Shown one piece after another: positions 25,071 to 34,046 of a DNA stretch of 64,000 bases. Location: the NCBI GenBank assembly GCA_025360125.1, contig JANYCU010000033.1, positions 1 through 64,000 on the forward strand, written 5' to 3'. The stretch's first letter is position 1, and the number at the start of each line of letters is the position of its first letter. The translations under genes were made by a program, and so were the position numbers. The stretch comes from Armatimonadota bacterium (GTDB lineage Bacteria; Armatimonadota; Fimbriimonadia; Fimbriimonadales; Fimbriimonadaceae). A model generated the notes under the pieces. It saw only the letters and a program-made list of their open reading frames with translations. It was not told the origin of the DNA and did no database searches.

Positions 25071-26063
25071 ATGAGGAAATTTGTGGCCTACATCCTTTGC
25101 GCACTACTTGGCGCCACGTCAATGTTGGCGATCTCTCGAAACCAACAGCGGGCAAATCCAGACTCGCAATACCGACTTGGACCGGATTCGATGGTTCATG
25201 ATGGGGTTCCCAAAGGCGAGATCAAGGGTCCTTTTGTCGTCAAAAGCAATGTCTATCCTGGCACTCAGCACACCTACTGGGTATACGTTCCCGCGCAATA
25301 TGACCCGAAGATTCCCGCTGCCCTCATGGTCTACCAAGACGGCCAGGCGTTTAAAGATGAGAACGCCGATATGCGCGCTCAAAACGTGATGGACAACCTG
25401 ATATACCGCCGCGAAATTCCCGTCATGCTGGGGGTGTTCATCAATCCGGGGCGGACACCAGAGCAAAAAGAACCTTCACCACAGAATGGCTGGGGCGATG
25501 GATTTACCAACCGAGGGATTGAATACAACACGCCCGACGACAAGTACGCCCGGGTCATCACCGAAGAGCTGATGCCCGAGCTGGATAAGGATTACAACAT
25601 CTCGAAAGACCCTAATATGCGCGGAATCGGCGGCTCCAGCTCAGGCGCAATTGCGGCGTTTATGGTGGCCTGGGAACGACCAAACGCCTTCCGGAAAGTG
25701 CTTTCGAACGTCGGCAGCTTTACCAACATTCATGGTGGCGATATCTATCCCGAGCGCATCCTTCAAAGCAAAAAGAAGCCGATTCGAATCTACTTGTGTG
25801 ATGGCCGGAATGACCTTCGTGGTGTACGAAACGGCAAATATGACCAGCGGTGGGACTGGTTCTACCAAAACGTGCGCATGAAGGACGCCCTCGAAAAGAA
25901 GGGTTACGACATGACTTATGCGTGGGGAATGAATAACCACGGACAGCGATTTGGCGGAGCCATCTTCCCCGATATGATGCGATGGCTCTGGCGAGATGGC
26001 CCGGTTTCAACCGACCCGAACGATATGATCGAGCGTGACTTCCGGCAGCCTGCGGGCCGCTAA
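25071..26063 (+). CDS. Secreted esterase of the enterochelin-esterase-like family
   Basis: An alpha/beta hydrolase with a signal peptide (first 20-25 residues, [10 protein letters not shown]). The nucleophile elbow G-G-S-S-S-G is at 187-192 (Ser190), a likely acid lies in C-D-G-R-N-D near 243-248, and the histidine is H290 in N-N-H-G-Q. The family includes esterase D, Fes and feruloyl esterases. Two metal- or sulfatase-related exported proteins follow, which suggests a periplasmic degradative setting. It converges on the FGE gene with a seven-base gap. Confidence 0.87.
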   Translation: MRKFVAYILCALLGATSMLAISRNQQRANPDSQYRLGPDSMVHDGVPKGEIKGPFVVKSNVYPGTQHTYWVYVPAQYDPKIPAALMVYQDGQAFKDENADMRAQNVMDNLIYRREIPVMLGVFINPGRTPEQKEPSPQNGWGDGFTNRGIEYNTPDDKYARVITEELMPELDKDYNISKDPNMRGIGGSSSGAIAAFMVAWERPNAFRKVLSNVGSFTNIHGGDIYPERILQSKKKPIRIYLCDGRNDLRGVRNGKYDQRWDWFYQNVRMKDALEKKGYDMTYAWGMNNHGQRFGGAIFPDMMRWLWRDGPVSTDPNDMIERDFRQPAGR

Positions 26064-26070
26064 CTCCAAA

Positions 26071-26985
26071 CTATTTCGAGTTGATGACGCACCGAAATCC
26101 GGTGTGGCATAAGCCAGTGTCGGCTGAGGATTTCATCCGCGCAGTGACGCGATAGCCTTTGCAATAGCAGTCGGCGCACAAAAAGCTTCCGCCCCGAACC
26201 ACGTGTTTCTTGGCGCCGGGTTCGTCAGGATCATACGAGTCCTTCGGTCCGGTAGGATTGAGTTTGGCCGAGTGGGCATAGGCGTCTGGTCGATACCAAT
26301 CGAGGCACCATTGCCAAACATTGCCACTCATGTCGAACAGACCATAACCGTTGGCCGGAAAAGACCCCACGGGCGACGTGAGCGCATATCCATCCGTATT
26401 GTCATTGTGCTGAGGAAAGTTGCCTTGGTAGGTGTTGGCCTGGGGCAACTTTGTGCGAAGCGCCGCGTAGCCCCAGGCGTACTTCGCTTTGGTCTTCCCG
26501 CCGCGAGCCGCGTATTCGAATTGGGCCTCGGTCGGCAGGGATTTCCCCGCCCATTTTGCGTACGCGACTGCGTCGTCCCATGCGACCTGAACCACCGGGT
26601 GGTTCATCTTAGCCTTGATCGACGAATTCGGACCTTGGGGGTGTCGCCATGATGCACCGGGAACATAGTCCCACCCTTTGCCATCGGTAAAAACGAGCGC
26701 ACCAGGGACAAGTTTCGACTTGGGAACTCCGGGGAAATTTTTGGGGTTGAGTGGGCGCTCGGCGATAGTTTTGTAGTGGGTAGCGGAGACGAACGATTCA
26801 AATTGTTGGTTCGTCACATCGTGACGATCCATCCAAAATCCCGAAACTCGAACCTGATGAACAGGTTGCTCATCGGGCAGCCCCGAACTGGAACCCATCT
26901 GGAATGTTCCTGAAGGAATGAGGACCATGTCCATATGGCTCCCGGCCACGAGAGTCAAGTTGAGAATAAGTGCGATCGCGGCCAT
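26071..26985 (-). CDS. Formylglycine-generating enzyme (SUMF1/FGE family), exported
   Basis: The fold markers are present: M-V-L-I-P-S-G-T-F-Q-M-G at 20-31, G-N-V-W-Q-W-C near 221-227, R-G-G-S-F-L at 264-269, and G-F-R-C at the end. Cysteines 270 and 275 sit exactly five apart after G-G-S-F-L, as do the two copper-binding catalytic cysteines of genuine FGE. So this is probably an active enzyme that converts a sulfatase cysteine to formylglycine, not merely a structural homologue. The first 17 residues look like a signal peptide. No sulfatase gene is in the window. Confidence 0.85.
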   Translation of the reverse strand: MAAIALILNLTLVAGSHMDMVLIPSGTFQMGSSSGLPDEQPVHQVRVSGFWMDRHDVTNQQFESFVSATHYKTIAERPLNPKNFPGVPKSKLVPGALVFTDGKGWDYVPGASWRHPQGPNSSIKAKMNHPVVQVAWDDAVAYAKWAGKSLPTEAQFEYAARGGKTKAKYAWGYAALRTKLPQANTYQGNFPQHNDNTDGYALTSPVGSFPANGYGLFDMSGNVWQWCLDWYRPDAYAHSAKLNPTGPKDSYDPDEPGAKKHVVRGGSFLCADCYCKGYRVTARMKSSADTGLCHTGFRCVINSK

Positions 26986-27023
26986 GGGACGATTGAGATT
27001 ATTGTCGAACCGTTAAGAAGTCC

Positions 27024-27051
27024 GTGACAATTTTGTTCATCGTACTATAAT
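27024..27051 (+). promoter_or_regulatory. Promoter of the metallophosphoesterase gene
   Basis: GTGACA and TATAAT are separated by 16 bases. The -10 ends seven bases before the ATG at 27058, a clear leaderless configuration. Confidence 0.75.
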
Positions 27052-27057
27052 CAATAA

Positions 27058-28014
27058 ATGGTTTCCGTCGCGGTTGCTCTTGCAATTCTTCATTCTCATG
27101 GTCAAACACCGAAATGGTGTTTCGTGGTTGCGGGCGATGGCCGAGCTGACCCCAAGGCCAACAGACCAGAAGACAAAAACGGCGTCAATACGCTCATCAC
27201 GGGCGAAATTGCGAAGGCGGTCGTTCAAGAAAAAGCAAAGTTCTTAATGTGGACAGGCGACCTCGTTTATGGCTATACAAAAACTCCTGAAGAGTTTGAG
27301 ACTCAACTCGTAACGTGGCGAGATCTGATGAAGCCCGTATATAACAGCAAAATCCCGGTTCTCGCGTGCCGAGGAAACCATGAAGCAGGCGCACGCGACA
27401 GTGAAAAGGTCTGGAATAAGGTGTTTTCTGGTCGATATTCGATGCCCGGAAATGGTCCCTCTACCGAAAAGAACCTGAGCTACTATTATGGTAAAGGCGA
27501 TGTTTTAGCGATTGGGTTGGACCAATACACATTTGGCAAAGAAGAAGTGAACCAGCCTTGGCTCGATGAAGTTTTGGCCAAATTTCCAAAGCCGTTTATC
27601 TTTGCTATGGGGCACGAACCCGCATTTATGGATGGTAGCCACAAGGATACGATGGACGCAGACCCAGAAAAGCGAAACGCTTTTTGGAGCAGCCTCATTA
27701 GTGCTGGTTCGCGAGTGTTTTTCTGCGGTCACGATCACCTTTACGACCACATGATGGTGACAAAAGCGGGTGACACACCGGGACCAGAAGTTCATCAGAT
27801 CGTGGCGGGTACCGCTGGTGCACCGTTCTATAAGCAAGGCGATTATTCGGGCAAGAACGACGGCTGGAATTTGACACGAATCAAACACATTGACAGTACG
27901 TACGGCTATTTGGTGGTAATGATAGATGGCAAGACGGCAACGGTGACCTTTAAGGGTCGCACCGCTCCAGGCAAGTACGAAGCCATGGATACCTTCTCCT
28001 ACTCGGTTAAGTAG
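27058..28014 (+). CDS. Calcineurin-like metallophosphoesterase
   Basis: The five metal-binding blocks are visible in order: G-D-G-R, W-T-G-D-L-V, R-G-N-H-E, A-M-G-H-E-P and C-G-H-D-H-L, so a two-metal phosphohydrolase is likely active. The N-terminus (M-V-S-V-A-V-A-L-A-I-L) could be a short signal peptide, making it a purple-acid-phosphatase-like exported enzyme. The methyltransferase gene starts two bases after its stop and shares the transcript. Substrate unknown. Confidence 0.88.
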   Translation: MVSVAVALAILHSHGQTPKWCFVVAGDGRADPKANRPEDKNGVNTLITGEIAKAVVQEKAKFLMWTGDLVYGYTKTPEEFETQLVTWRDLMKPVYNSKIPVLACRGNHEAGARDSEKVWNKVFSGRYSMPGNGPSTEKNLSYYYGKGDVLAIGLDQYTFGKEEVNQPWLDEVLAKFPKPFIFAMGHEPAFMDGSHKDTMDADPEKRNAFWSSLISAGSRVFFCGHDHLYDHMMVTKAGDTPGPEVHQIVAGTAGAPFYKQGDYSGKNDGWNLTRIKHIDSTYGYLVVMIDGKTATVTFKGRTAPGKYEAMDTFSYSVK

Positions 28015-28016
28015 TC

Positions 28017-29225
28017 ATGTCGGTCCTAGTTCGCGAGAAGGCAGAGTCTAGCGCGAGCAAGTTATATCGAGATTCCGGTTCGAATTTCACCTATATTGAG
28101 CCAGGCATTCTTTCGCGTTCCGGTACAGTGTTGAGCTTGTTTTCAGGCGCAGGTGGGTTCGACCTTGGTCTTGAACAAGCATGTTTTGAGACGGTCGGGT
28201 GCATCGAAATGGATCCAAACTGCCGCGCGACGCTCGCGTTCAATCGACCCCAGTGGAAACTGTTTGACGGCGACGGAGCAATTCCAGGCGATGTTCGATC
28301 AGTTGATCCAGCGCAAGTTTTAGCGAACTTGGGCATGAAGCGCGGCGTTCTCGATTTGGTGGTCGGCGGTCCGCCTTGTCAACCGTTCAGCAACTTAGGA
28401 AAGAAAACCGGAAGTGACGACGAACGAAATGGAGACTTATATGCCGAGTACGTTCGGATGGTTACCGGGTTCTTGCCGAAGGGATTCATTTTTGAGAACG
28501 TCGAGGGATTGGCCCAAGCTCGCCACAACCCTGTTCGAGAGTATTTGTTTCGCGAACTCTCTGGCCTCGGATATGGCCTGACGAGTCATGTGTTCACATC
28601 GGCGGACTATGGCGACCCGCAAATCCGAAAGCGATTTGTGATATTGGGCATTCTTAATGTCGAAACCGTCGCAATTCCGCTACCTCAGTACTTCGAATCA
28701 GAGTCGAAGCGGGATCAACTGTTTCGGCGGATTGGCAAGGATTTGCGGTCGCCAGTTCGCTTATGGCGGACCCTAGGCGATACTCTGGAAACGATTCCGA
28801 CCGAGCGTTTGCAACGCGCGGATTGTATTCAAATGGGAGTCTCTGAAATTGTCGAAAGGCGAATGAGATTCGTCAAGCCTGGAGAGAATTTTAGAGTTGT
28901 TCCGCACGACCAGTTGCCCGCTTGCTGGACGAGTGGAAAGCATCAAGGGCACGACACTTTTGGTCGCTTGAGGTCGGATCGGCCGTCGGTCACGATCCGA
29001 ACCTCGGCATACAATGCGTCAAAAGGGCGGTTTATTCATCCAACCGAGAATCGCGGATTGAACACCGCCGAGATGGCCGCCCTTCAATCGTTTCCCCATG
29101 ACTTTGAGTTTAAATGTGCCGGAAAGCCAACGCTGGTGGGCATTGGCCGAATGATTGGCAACGCAGTTCCTGTGAACCTCGCGCGCGCCCTGGGCGGGGC
29201 CATGATTGCGCAGTTACCTCGCTGA
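28017..29225 (+). CDS. DNA (cytosine-5) methyltransferase
   Basis: All the main C5-methylase motifs are present: motif I L-F-S-G-A-G-G-F-D at 41-49, motif IV P-P-C-Q-P-F at 119-124 with catalytic C121, motif VI E-N-V-E-G at 160-164, motif VIII Q-I-R-K-R-F, motif IX around P-S-V-T-I-R-T-S, and motif X I-G-N-A-V-P-V-N. The target-recognition region lies between VIII and IX. No restriction endonuclease gene is recognisable next to it, so it is an orphan methylase or its partner is the unrecognised downstream gene. It starts two bases after the phosphoesterase gene. Confidence 0.92.
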   Translation: MSVLVREKAESSASKLYRDSGSNFTYIEPGILSRSGTVLSLFSGAGGFDLGLEQACFETVGCIEMDPNCRATLAFNRPQWKLFDGDGAIPGDVRSVDPAQVLANLGMKRGVLDLVVGGPPCQPFSNLGKKTGSDDERNGDLYAEYVRMVTGFLPKGFIFENVEGLAQARHNPVREYLFRELSGLGYGLTSHVFTSADYGDPQIRKRFVILGILNVETVAIPLPQYFESESKRDQLFRRIGKDLRSPVRLWRTLGDTLETIPTERLQRADCIQMGVSEIVERRMRFVKPGENFRVVPHDQLPACWTSGKHQGHDTFGRLRSDRPSVTIRTSAYNASKGRFIHPTENRGLNTAEMAALQSFPHDFEFKCAGKPTLVGIGRMIGNAVPVNLARALGGAMIAQLPR

Positions 29226-29261
29226 TTTCGTTCTAATTGCATTAGTGAGTGAGGTGATACA

Positions 29262-29363
29262 ATGCCAGTGTGCGAGCTATCCAAAGCCTGTCGATACATG
29301 AATTTCAAGCACAGCACAGGGACAACTCCTTTTCCAACTGGAGTCCCATTTGAGAAAACTTAG
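29262..29363 (+). CDS. Possible 33-residue ORF with SD site
   Basis: GAGGT lies about seven bases before an ATG that opens a 33-codon frame overlapping the start of the next gene by 14 bases. TTGCAT-N15-TACAAT (29237-29263) could instead be a promoter whose leaderless start would be the in-frame GTG at 29268. The peptide holds two cysteines and a G-T-T-P-F-P-T-G-V-P-F segment. Function unknown; it may be only a leader. Confidence 0.35.
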   Translation: MPVCELSKACRYMNFKHSTGTTPFPTGVPFEKT

Positions 29364-29919
29364 ATCTCGAACTCTTGGCTGTATCATTCTGCTTTTGGTG
29401 GCCTTGGCCATTTGTTATACAATAGTGTTTTTTTCACGGTCCTTGGCCACAACTGAGACAAGCGGAATCAACTCCATTACCCAGAAATTGGCGGCCAACT
29501 GCAAGGGGAATATTATTCGCGACGAGTGGTATCTAGTCGAAACTCAGATCCTGAATGGTCACTGGCGAGGTTCCATCAAGATTGAATCGCGCGATCAATC
29601 TGTCCCCGAAATACTGGTTGAGCAAGTGACATCCAGGTCCATTGACGACACTGTGACTGTACTAAACCGAAGCGAGAAAAGACTGCCGAATATTTTGGCC
29701 GATGATTGCCTTGGCGAAGTCTTGTCGGAATGGACAAAAAGTCCAAAAGGAAGTAAGTTCAGGTTTAAAGTCAATAGGTATACAGGAGACGATGTGGTAC
29801 GTGTGGAGCAACCAGTCTATGAAGTTGAGGTCAGATTGGTTCCTGCCAAACCTGGTGGCGATGCTTCATATTTATTATCTCGCACTGGCAAGACCTTGAG
29901 GGTCTATCCGGGTGCATAG
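29350..29919 (+). CDS. Membrane-anchored hypothetical protein
   Basis: I do not recognise this 189-residue protein. It has one N-terminal membrane helix (about 9-29, L-G-C-I-I-L-L-L-V-A-L) and a soluble domain presumably outside the cytoplasm. The frame is open back to 29302 with no ATG, so TTG at 29350 is the probable start. It lies 124 bases after the DNA methyltransferase gene. Confidence 0.6.
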   Translation: MRKLRSRTLGCIILLLVALAICYTIVFFSRSLATTETSGINSITQKLAANCKGNIIRDEWYLVETQILNGHWRGSIKIESRDQSVPEILVEQVTSRSIDDTVTVLNRSEKRLPNILADDCLGEVLSEWTKSPKGSKFRFKVNRYTGDDVVRVEQPVYEVEVRLVPAKPGGDASYLLSRTGKTLRVYPGA

Positions 29920-29938
29920 GACCACGAGCCTTCCTTTG

Positions 29939-29968
29939 GGATATCCTTGCTGATTAACAAGGTTATCC
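29939..29968. terminator. Hairpin between convergent genes
   Basis: An 11-bp stem with one mismatch (29939-29949 against 29958-29968) and an eight-base loop lies between the hypothetical membrane protein and the beta-lactamase-family gene. There is no strong U-run, so it is a probable but not classical terminator. Confidence 0.5.
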
Positions 29969-29996
29969 TGGAAAGGTCTTTTCAATAAGCCAAACC

Positions 29997-31484
29997 CTAC
30001 GGCTTCTTCGCGTACTTGCCCGCAACCGCAAGGACGGCTTGAAGCGGTGGAGATGGCTCCGTTTCACCGCCCATATTGATGAATGAGGCCACCACCAGGT
30101 TTGACTCGGGGAAGATTGACAGTTGCGCCCGCATCGTTCCGTTCGAACCATTGTGCATGTGCATGATTTCAATTCCAGGATGCTCCTCAATTCCCCATCC
30201 GCAGGCATACTGGCGTCCACCCTGCCCCGCTTCGGCCATTCCTTGGTGCAGGCGTTTGATGGTCGCAGATTTCAGCAATCCGTCCTTGCCTCGGAGTCCG
30301 TCCATGTGGGCTTGACCAAACAAAGCGAGGTCGCCCGTCGACATGAACATCCCACCTCCAGCCGGGGCAAAGAGAATTTCTATTGGCCCAGTGAAGTTTG
30401 CTGGTTGAAGTCCCTCAGGAGTTTTGTCGTGCCCACTTGGTCGCTCGGTTGGCAATTTGTCCAGCAGAGTATAGCTGTGTTTGAGGTTCAGTTGGTCAAA
30501 AATCAACTCCTTGACAAGCTTTTCGTATTGCTTGCCGCTGACCTTTTCTGCAATGGCCCCGAGCAGAGCATAGCCCGCATTTGAATAGGCAAATCGCTGT
30601 CCGGGCTTTGCGATGAGGTCTCGCCCCAGGATGTCCTTCGCGTAGTTCTGCCGAATCTTAATCGGGTCCGTTTCGCCCGCGACGATTCTTATGACATCAG
30701 GTCTACGCATGCCCGGATCTTCCGGAATGCCGCCCCGGTGATGCATGATTTGCTCGATCGTAACTGCTTTGTAGCCATCCTTCATCGGCACATTGCCAAG
30801 GACTTCGCCCAAGGTTGTGTCCCACTTCAATTTGCCTGATTCGATGAGGCTGCCGATCACGGTTGAACACAGAGGTTTTCCGATTGATCCGATACTCCAT
30901 GGTTCATTAAGGGTGACCTTGTCGTCCTTGCCTTGTTCGCGCAGGCCGGATACGGATTTCTCCATCTTGCCGTCACGAATAACGGCGATTCCCATCGCGG
31001 GGCTTTTCACATCACCACAAATGGAGTCGGCAAGGGACTGCAGTGATGACCAGTTTGTGTAACTTTTCGTAGGAGCTGATTCGAGGAGGTCAGGTGGACC
31101 CGCCAACAGTCGATCCATTTTGGGCTCGGTGTCTTTGGTGAGCGTCATTTTCAATCCAAGTTCCATTCCGCCTTTGTCCGTGATGAGTGCCTTCAATTCA
31201 CCGGGGCCAGAGGGGATCATTTTCACGATTTTGAATGGGGCGCCCTGCTCTGCAAGACCCTTCATCCGTTCGAGGCGGTCTGCGATGGGTACGGCACTAC
31301 TGGCATGTTCTTTCAAGAAAGGTTCCAACCCAGAGCCATCCTTCGAGTTTAAGGCGGCAACGAGTTGTTCGATTAAGTTTGCTGCGGCTGGCACCGAATG
31401 CCTTGGGGAAGCCGTAGGGCTTGCACATGATGTGGCAGAACCAAGCAAGAGGGCCGTAATGAGGAGAGAATTGAAAGTTTTCAT
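29997..31484 (-). CDS. Serine beta-lactamase-family (class C-like) lipoprotein hydrolase
   Basis: A lipobox cysteine at residue 20 (A-T-S-C) predicts membrane anchoring. Residues 35-130 form a small beta-rich DUF or NTF2-like domain. The penicillin-binding fold follows, with S200-I-G-K203, Y300-S-N302 and a late H-N-G-S-N-G motif in place of K-T-G. Such proteins are esterases, D-aminopeptidases or peptidases more often than antibiotic-destroying enzymes. It is divergent from a winged-helix regulator, which may control it. Confidence 0.87.
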   Translation of the reverse strand: MKTFNSLLITALLLGSATSCASPTASPRHSVPAAANLIEQLVAALNSKDGSGLEPFLKEHASSAVPIADRLERMKGLAEQGAPFKIVKMIPSGPGELKALITDKGGMELGLKMTLTKDTEPKMDRLLAGPPDLLESAPTKSYTNWSSLQSLADSICGDVKSPAMGIAVIRDGKMEKSVSGLREQGKDDKVTLNEPWSIGSIGKPLCSTVIGSLIESGKLKWDTTLGEVLGNVPMKDGYKAVTIEQIMHHRGGIPEDPGMRRPDVIRIVAGETDPIKIRQNYAKDILGRDLIAKPGQRFAYSNAGYALLGAIAEKVSGKQYEKLVKELIFDQLNLKHSYTLLDKLPTERPSGHDKTPEGLQPANFTGPIEILFAPAGGGMFMSTGDLALFGQAHMDGLRGKDGLLKSATIKRLHQGMAEAGQGGRQYACGWGIEEHPGIEIMHMHNGSNGTMRAQLSIFPESNLVVASFINMGGETEPSPPLQAVLAVAGKYAKKP

Positions 31485-31563
31485 CGGAAGAATTCGAAAT
31501 GGTGATTTCTACAATTAATAGAAGCACATAATAACTAAAAAAGTTGAATGAATTTTAATTATT

Positions 31564-32118
31564 ATGTCTGATTCTGCTGTTCTGACCGCCGATCAACTCA
31601 AATGCCTGGCTTCCCCTGTTCGAAACGACGTTTTTGCTACGATCAGGATGCTTGGGCAAGCGTCGGCAGCCGATGTGGCCGAGGCAAGAGGATTATCGCC
31701 AGAGACCGTCCATTTTCACTTGAAGGCCCTGGCAAAAGCAAATCTCATTAAGCCATGTGGACAGCGAGCAACGGCTCGCCGACCCGAGGGGTTATACAAG
31801 ACAACTGCGCTCTCCTATCGGCTACCTGATACGACGGGTGATCCTGACCTTGCGTCGATCGTTCGTCACGCGGTTTCATCTGGGTTTCGCCGCGCCATAA
31901 GAGGATATGAAAAAGCAGCTAGGTCGGTTGAAGGAAAGACAAAAGCGAACGAGGGCTTTCACGTCATTCAAGCCCGCCTACGATTAAATCCTGACGATCA
32001 AAGAGAATTTATGGCCCTTATCGAACGCGCCGTCCAATTTGCGAAAGAGAGGGAAAATCCAGACGGAGTCCCGTTGAACTGGACTTCATTGGTGTTCCCA
32101 GAAGGAGCCAAAAAGTAA
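31564..32118 (+). CDS. Winged-helix (ArsR-like) transcriptional regulator
   Basis: The N-terminal 80 residues form a winged helix: L-K-C-L-A-S-P-V-R-N-D-V-F is typical of ArsR-type helix 1-2, and L-S-P-E-T-V-H-F-H-L-K-A-L is the recognition helix. The C-terminal 100 residues are helical and could bind an effector or dimerise; no cysteine metal site is seen. TTTAAT lies four bases before the ATG. Divergent orientation suggests control of the beta-lactamase-family gene through the shared 79-base region. Confidence 0.8.
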   Translation: MSDSAVLTADQLKCLASPVRNDVFATIRMLGQASAADVAEARGLSPETVHFHLKALAKANLIKPCGQRATARRPEGLYKTTALSYRLPDTTGDPDLASIVRHAVSSGFRRAIRGYEKAARSVEGKTKANEGFHVIQARLRLNPDDQREFMALIERAVQFAKERENPDGVPLNWTSLVFPEGAKK

Positions 32119-32126
32119 TTGGCTCC
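32104..32126. terminator. Hairpin overlapping the regulator stop codon
   Basis: A perfect 8-bp stem (32104-32111 against 32119-32126) with a seven-base loop contains the TAA stop of the regulator and sits between two convergent genes. The U-run is absent, so termination efficiency is uncertain. Confidence 0.45.
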
Positions 32127-32139
32127 CCCAAAAGAATAA

Positions 32140-33987
32140 TTAGGCCATTACTGTTGGTGTGGCTGGAGTGCGCAGCTTCTCGAGGCGCTCCATATCCAAC
32201 ACTACTTGGCTCCTCCGGCGAGGATCGACCGAGGTTAGACCGACCCCTTCTTGGTACCAACCGACATGTACATGCTGGTCGGGATAAGCGCAAGCCATTC
32301 CGAGGAAGCGTGCGTTGGGAAGTGCCTCGCCCTCAACCCACCCTTCGGTCAGCATGGCTTCAAGGACATCGACGCCAGATCGAAACATGGCTTCGTATTC
32401 GATCGATAAGCCCCTCTTTTGAGCGGCGAACATGTATTTCTCCATCAGCGGTTCCAACTCGCTTTCACTCTTCAGCGCCTCGTACATGGCCCCATAGGCA
32501 CGGTGATTGGGAAGGACTTTGCCGTCCCGCTCAAAGCACTGAACTTTGTAGACTTTGCCTTCGTGGTACGAAGCGAGGTCAATCAGTTTTGCCCCTTCAG
32601 TGTTGAGCTTAAACGAGTTAACTCGTTCGATTTCCCATCGAGGATAGACCCCGGACATCGCCCGAATATTGTGCTTGACCGCCGACAGCGAGAAGGCTCC
32701 CGCACCGGGAACCCCAAGGGTGTCACTGGCAAACCCTCCGGTACCCATCCAGCGGAATGCATCGTCTGGTCGAAGGCCAATCCCCTCTGCATCCGCAATG
32801 ACCGCGCAATATTTTTTGAGGTCGCTAAAGTGGGCGTTGGTTGAGTACCAGTAGTCGGCAAAGCGGATGTGATTTCGAATTCGGCGAGTCTGAATTTGAT
32901 CGTACGATTCTTTAAGGAAACCAGCGTCGAGTTCACCGCGGTTCAGTTCCAACAGCGTGTAGGTTAGGTTTCGGGCCCCTGCTTGGGCTAAGGTTAAACC
33001 AGCCGAAAGGATGGGGTCGGCAAAGCCAGCTGCGTCGCCAGAAAGGAACCAGTTTTCGCCATAAAGACGGCTTGCCACAAAACTCCAATCCTTGGTGGTC
33101 TCAAGTTTGCCTTCCCGACTAGCCTTCTCGACTAACTTTGAAATCGTCGGTTCGGATCGAATGGCCTCCATGTATAGCTCTTCAGGTGTCTTTCCGCTTT
33201 GTTTGAGGTACTCGGCCGGGGTTACCAGCCCGAGTGACGTTCGAGTTGGGCCAAGGGGGATGAACCAAAGCCAGCCCCATTCGACGCTAAGAACAAGGAT
33301 TTCGGTTCCACCAATGCCAACACGAGTTGCCCAGTCGGTATTTTGCCAATAATCCCAAACGGCAATGTTCCGCAGCTTGGTTGGGGCGTCGATTTCGACG
33401 TCCATTTTGCGGCGCATAATTCCCGAGTTACCCGAAGCATCGATGTACCACTTCGCGGTGACTTCGGTTTCGCCGTTAAGAGTGTCGCCCCCAGGCTTAT
33501 TCATTTCTTGCAACTCAAACCCAAGAACCTTATCTCCGTCACGGCGAACATCTAAAACACGAACGCCCTCATAAACCGTACACCCAGCTTCTTTGGCATG
33601 GTCAAGCAGGATTTCATCATAGATAGAACGGTCAACTTGAAATGCAGTGTGTTCTCGTTGTCCCGCAAAAGGCGAAGGTCGAGGGATATCTTTGAACTTT
33701 TCATTTCGAAGAAAGTCGAGTTCCCAAAGGTCCGTAGAATTGCCCCAACGGTAAAGGCCACCGACTTTGACGGGGAAATTTGCCGCCTCAACTTTGTCCC
33801 ACACGTCCATCTCTCGGAGGACGGACATGAGGTGGGGAATCTGGCTTTCTCCGATATGGTCTCGGGGAAAAACTTCTCGCTCAAATAAAACAATATTCAA
33901 TGACGGGTCATATTTTCGAAGGAGAGTGCCGAGCGTTGCCGCCGCAGGTCCTCCGCCAATAATCGCCACATCGCATGTAATCGCCAT
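32140..33987 (-). CDS. Flavin-dependent halogenase-like / FAD monooxygenase, copy 1
   Basis: The 615-residue protein opens with the FAD-binding G-G-G-P-A-A at 11-16. It has the W-L-W-F-I-P block at 239-244 that matches the W-x-W-x-I-P signature separating halogenases from plain monooxygenases. K74 in F-P-V-K-V-G-G-L-Y-R-W-G lies where the catalytic lysine that forms the chloramine is expected. The FAD-binding G-D-A-A-G-F-A-D-P follows near 320. It probably chlorinates or brominates a phenolic or pyrrolic compound using FADH2 from an unlinked reductase. It is a close paralogue of the next gene. Confidence 0.8.
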   Translation of the reverse strand: MAITCDVAIIGGGPAAATLGTLLRKYDPSLNIVLFEREVFPRDHIGESQIPHLMSVLREMDVWDKVEAANFPVKVGGLYRWGNSTDLWELDFLRNEKFKDIPRPSPFAGQREHTAFQVDRSIYDEILLDHAKEAGCTVYEGVRVLDVRRDGDKVLGFELQEMNKPGGDTLNGETEVTAKWYIDASGNSGIMRRKMDVEIDAPTKLRNIAVWDYWQNTDWATRVGIGGTEILVLSVEWGWLWFIPLGPTRTSLGLVTPAEYLKQSGKTPEELYMEAIRSEPTISKLVEKASREGKLETTKDWSFVASRLYGENWFLSGDAAGFADPILSAGLTLAQAGARNLTYTLLELNRGELDAGFLKESYDQIQTRRIRNHIRFADYWYSTNAHFSDLKKYCAVIADAEGIGLRPDDAFRWMGTGGFASDTLGVPGAGAFSLSAVKHNIRAMSGVYPRWEIERVNSFKLNTEGAKLIDLASYHEGKVYKVQCFERDGKVLPNHRAYGAMYEALKSESELEPLMEKYMFAAQKRGLSIEYEAMFRSGVDVLEAMLTEGWVEGEALPNARFLGMACAYPDQHVHVGWYQEGVGLTSVDPRRRSQVVLDMERLEKLRTPATPTVMA

Positions 33988-34046
33988 GGCAGCATGGTAT
34001 CAAGAATCTCGATTTTACGCAAGCGTCGATCTGACGGTGGTGATTG

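Noticed and set aside
29997-31484. Antibiotic resistance beta-lactamase
   Set aside because: The S-x-x-K and Y-S-N motifs only define the serine hydrolase superfamily; the lipoprotein form and extra N-terminal domain suit an esterase or peptidase.
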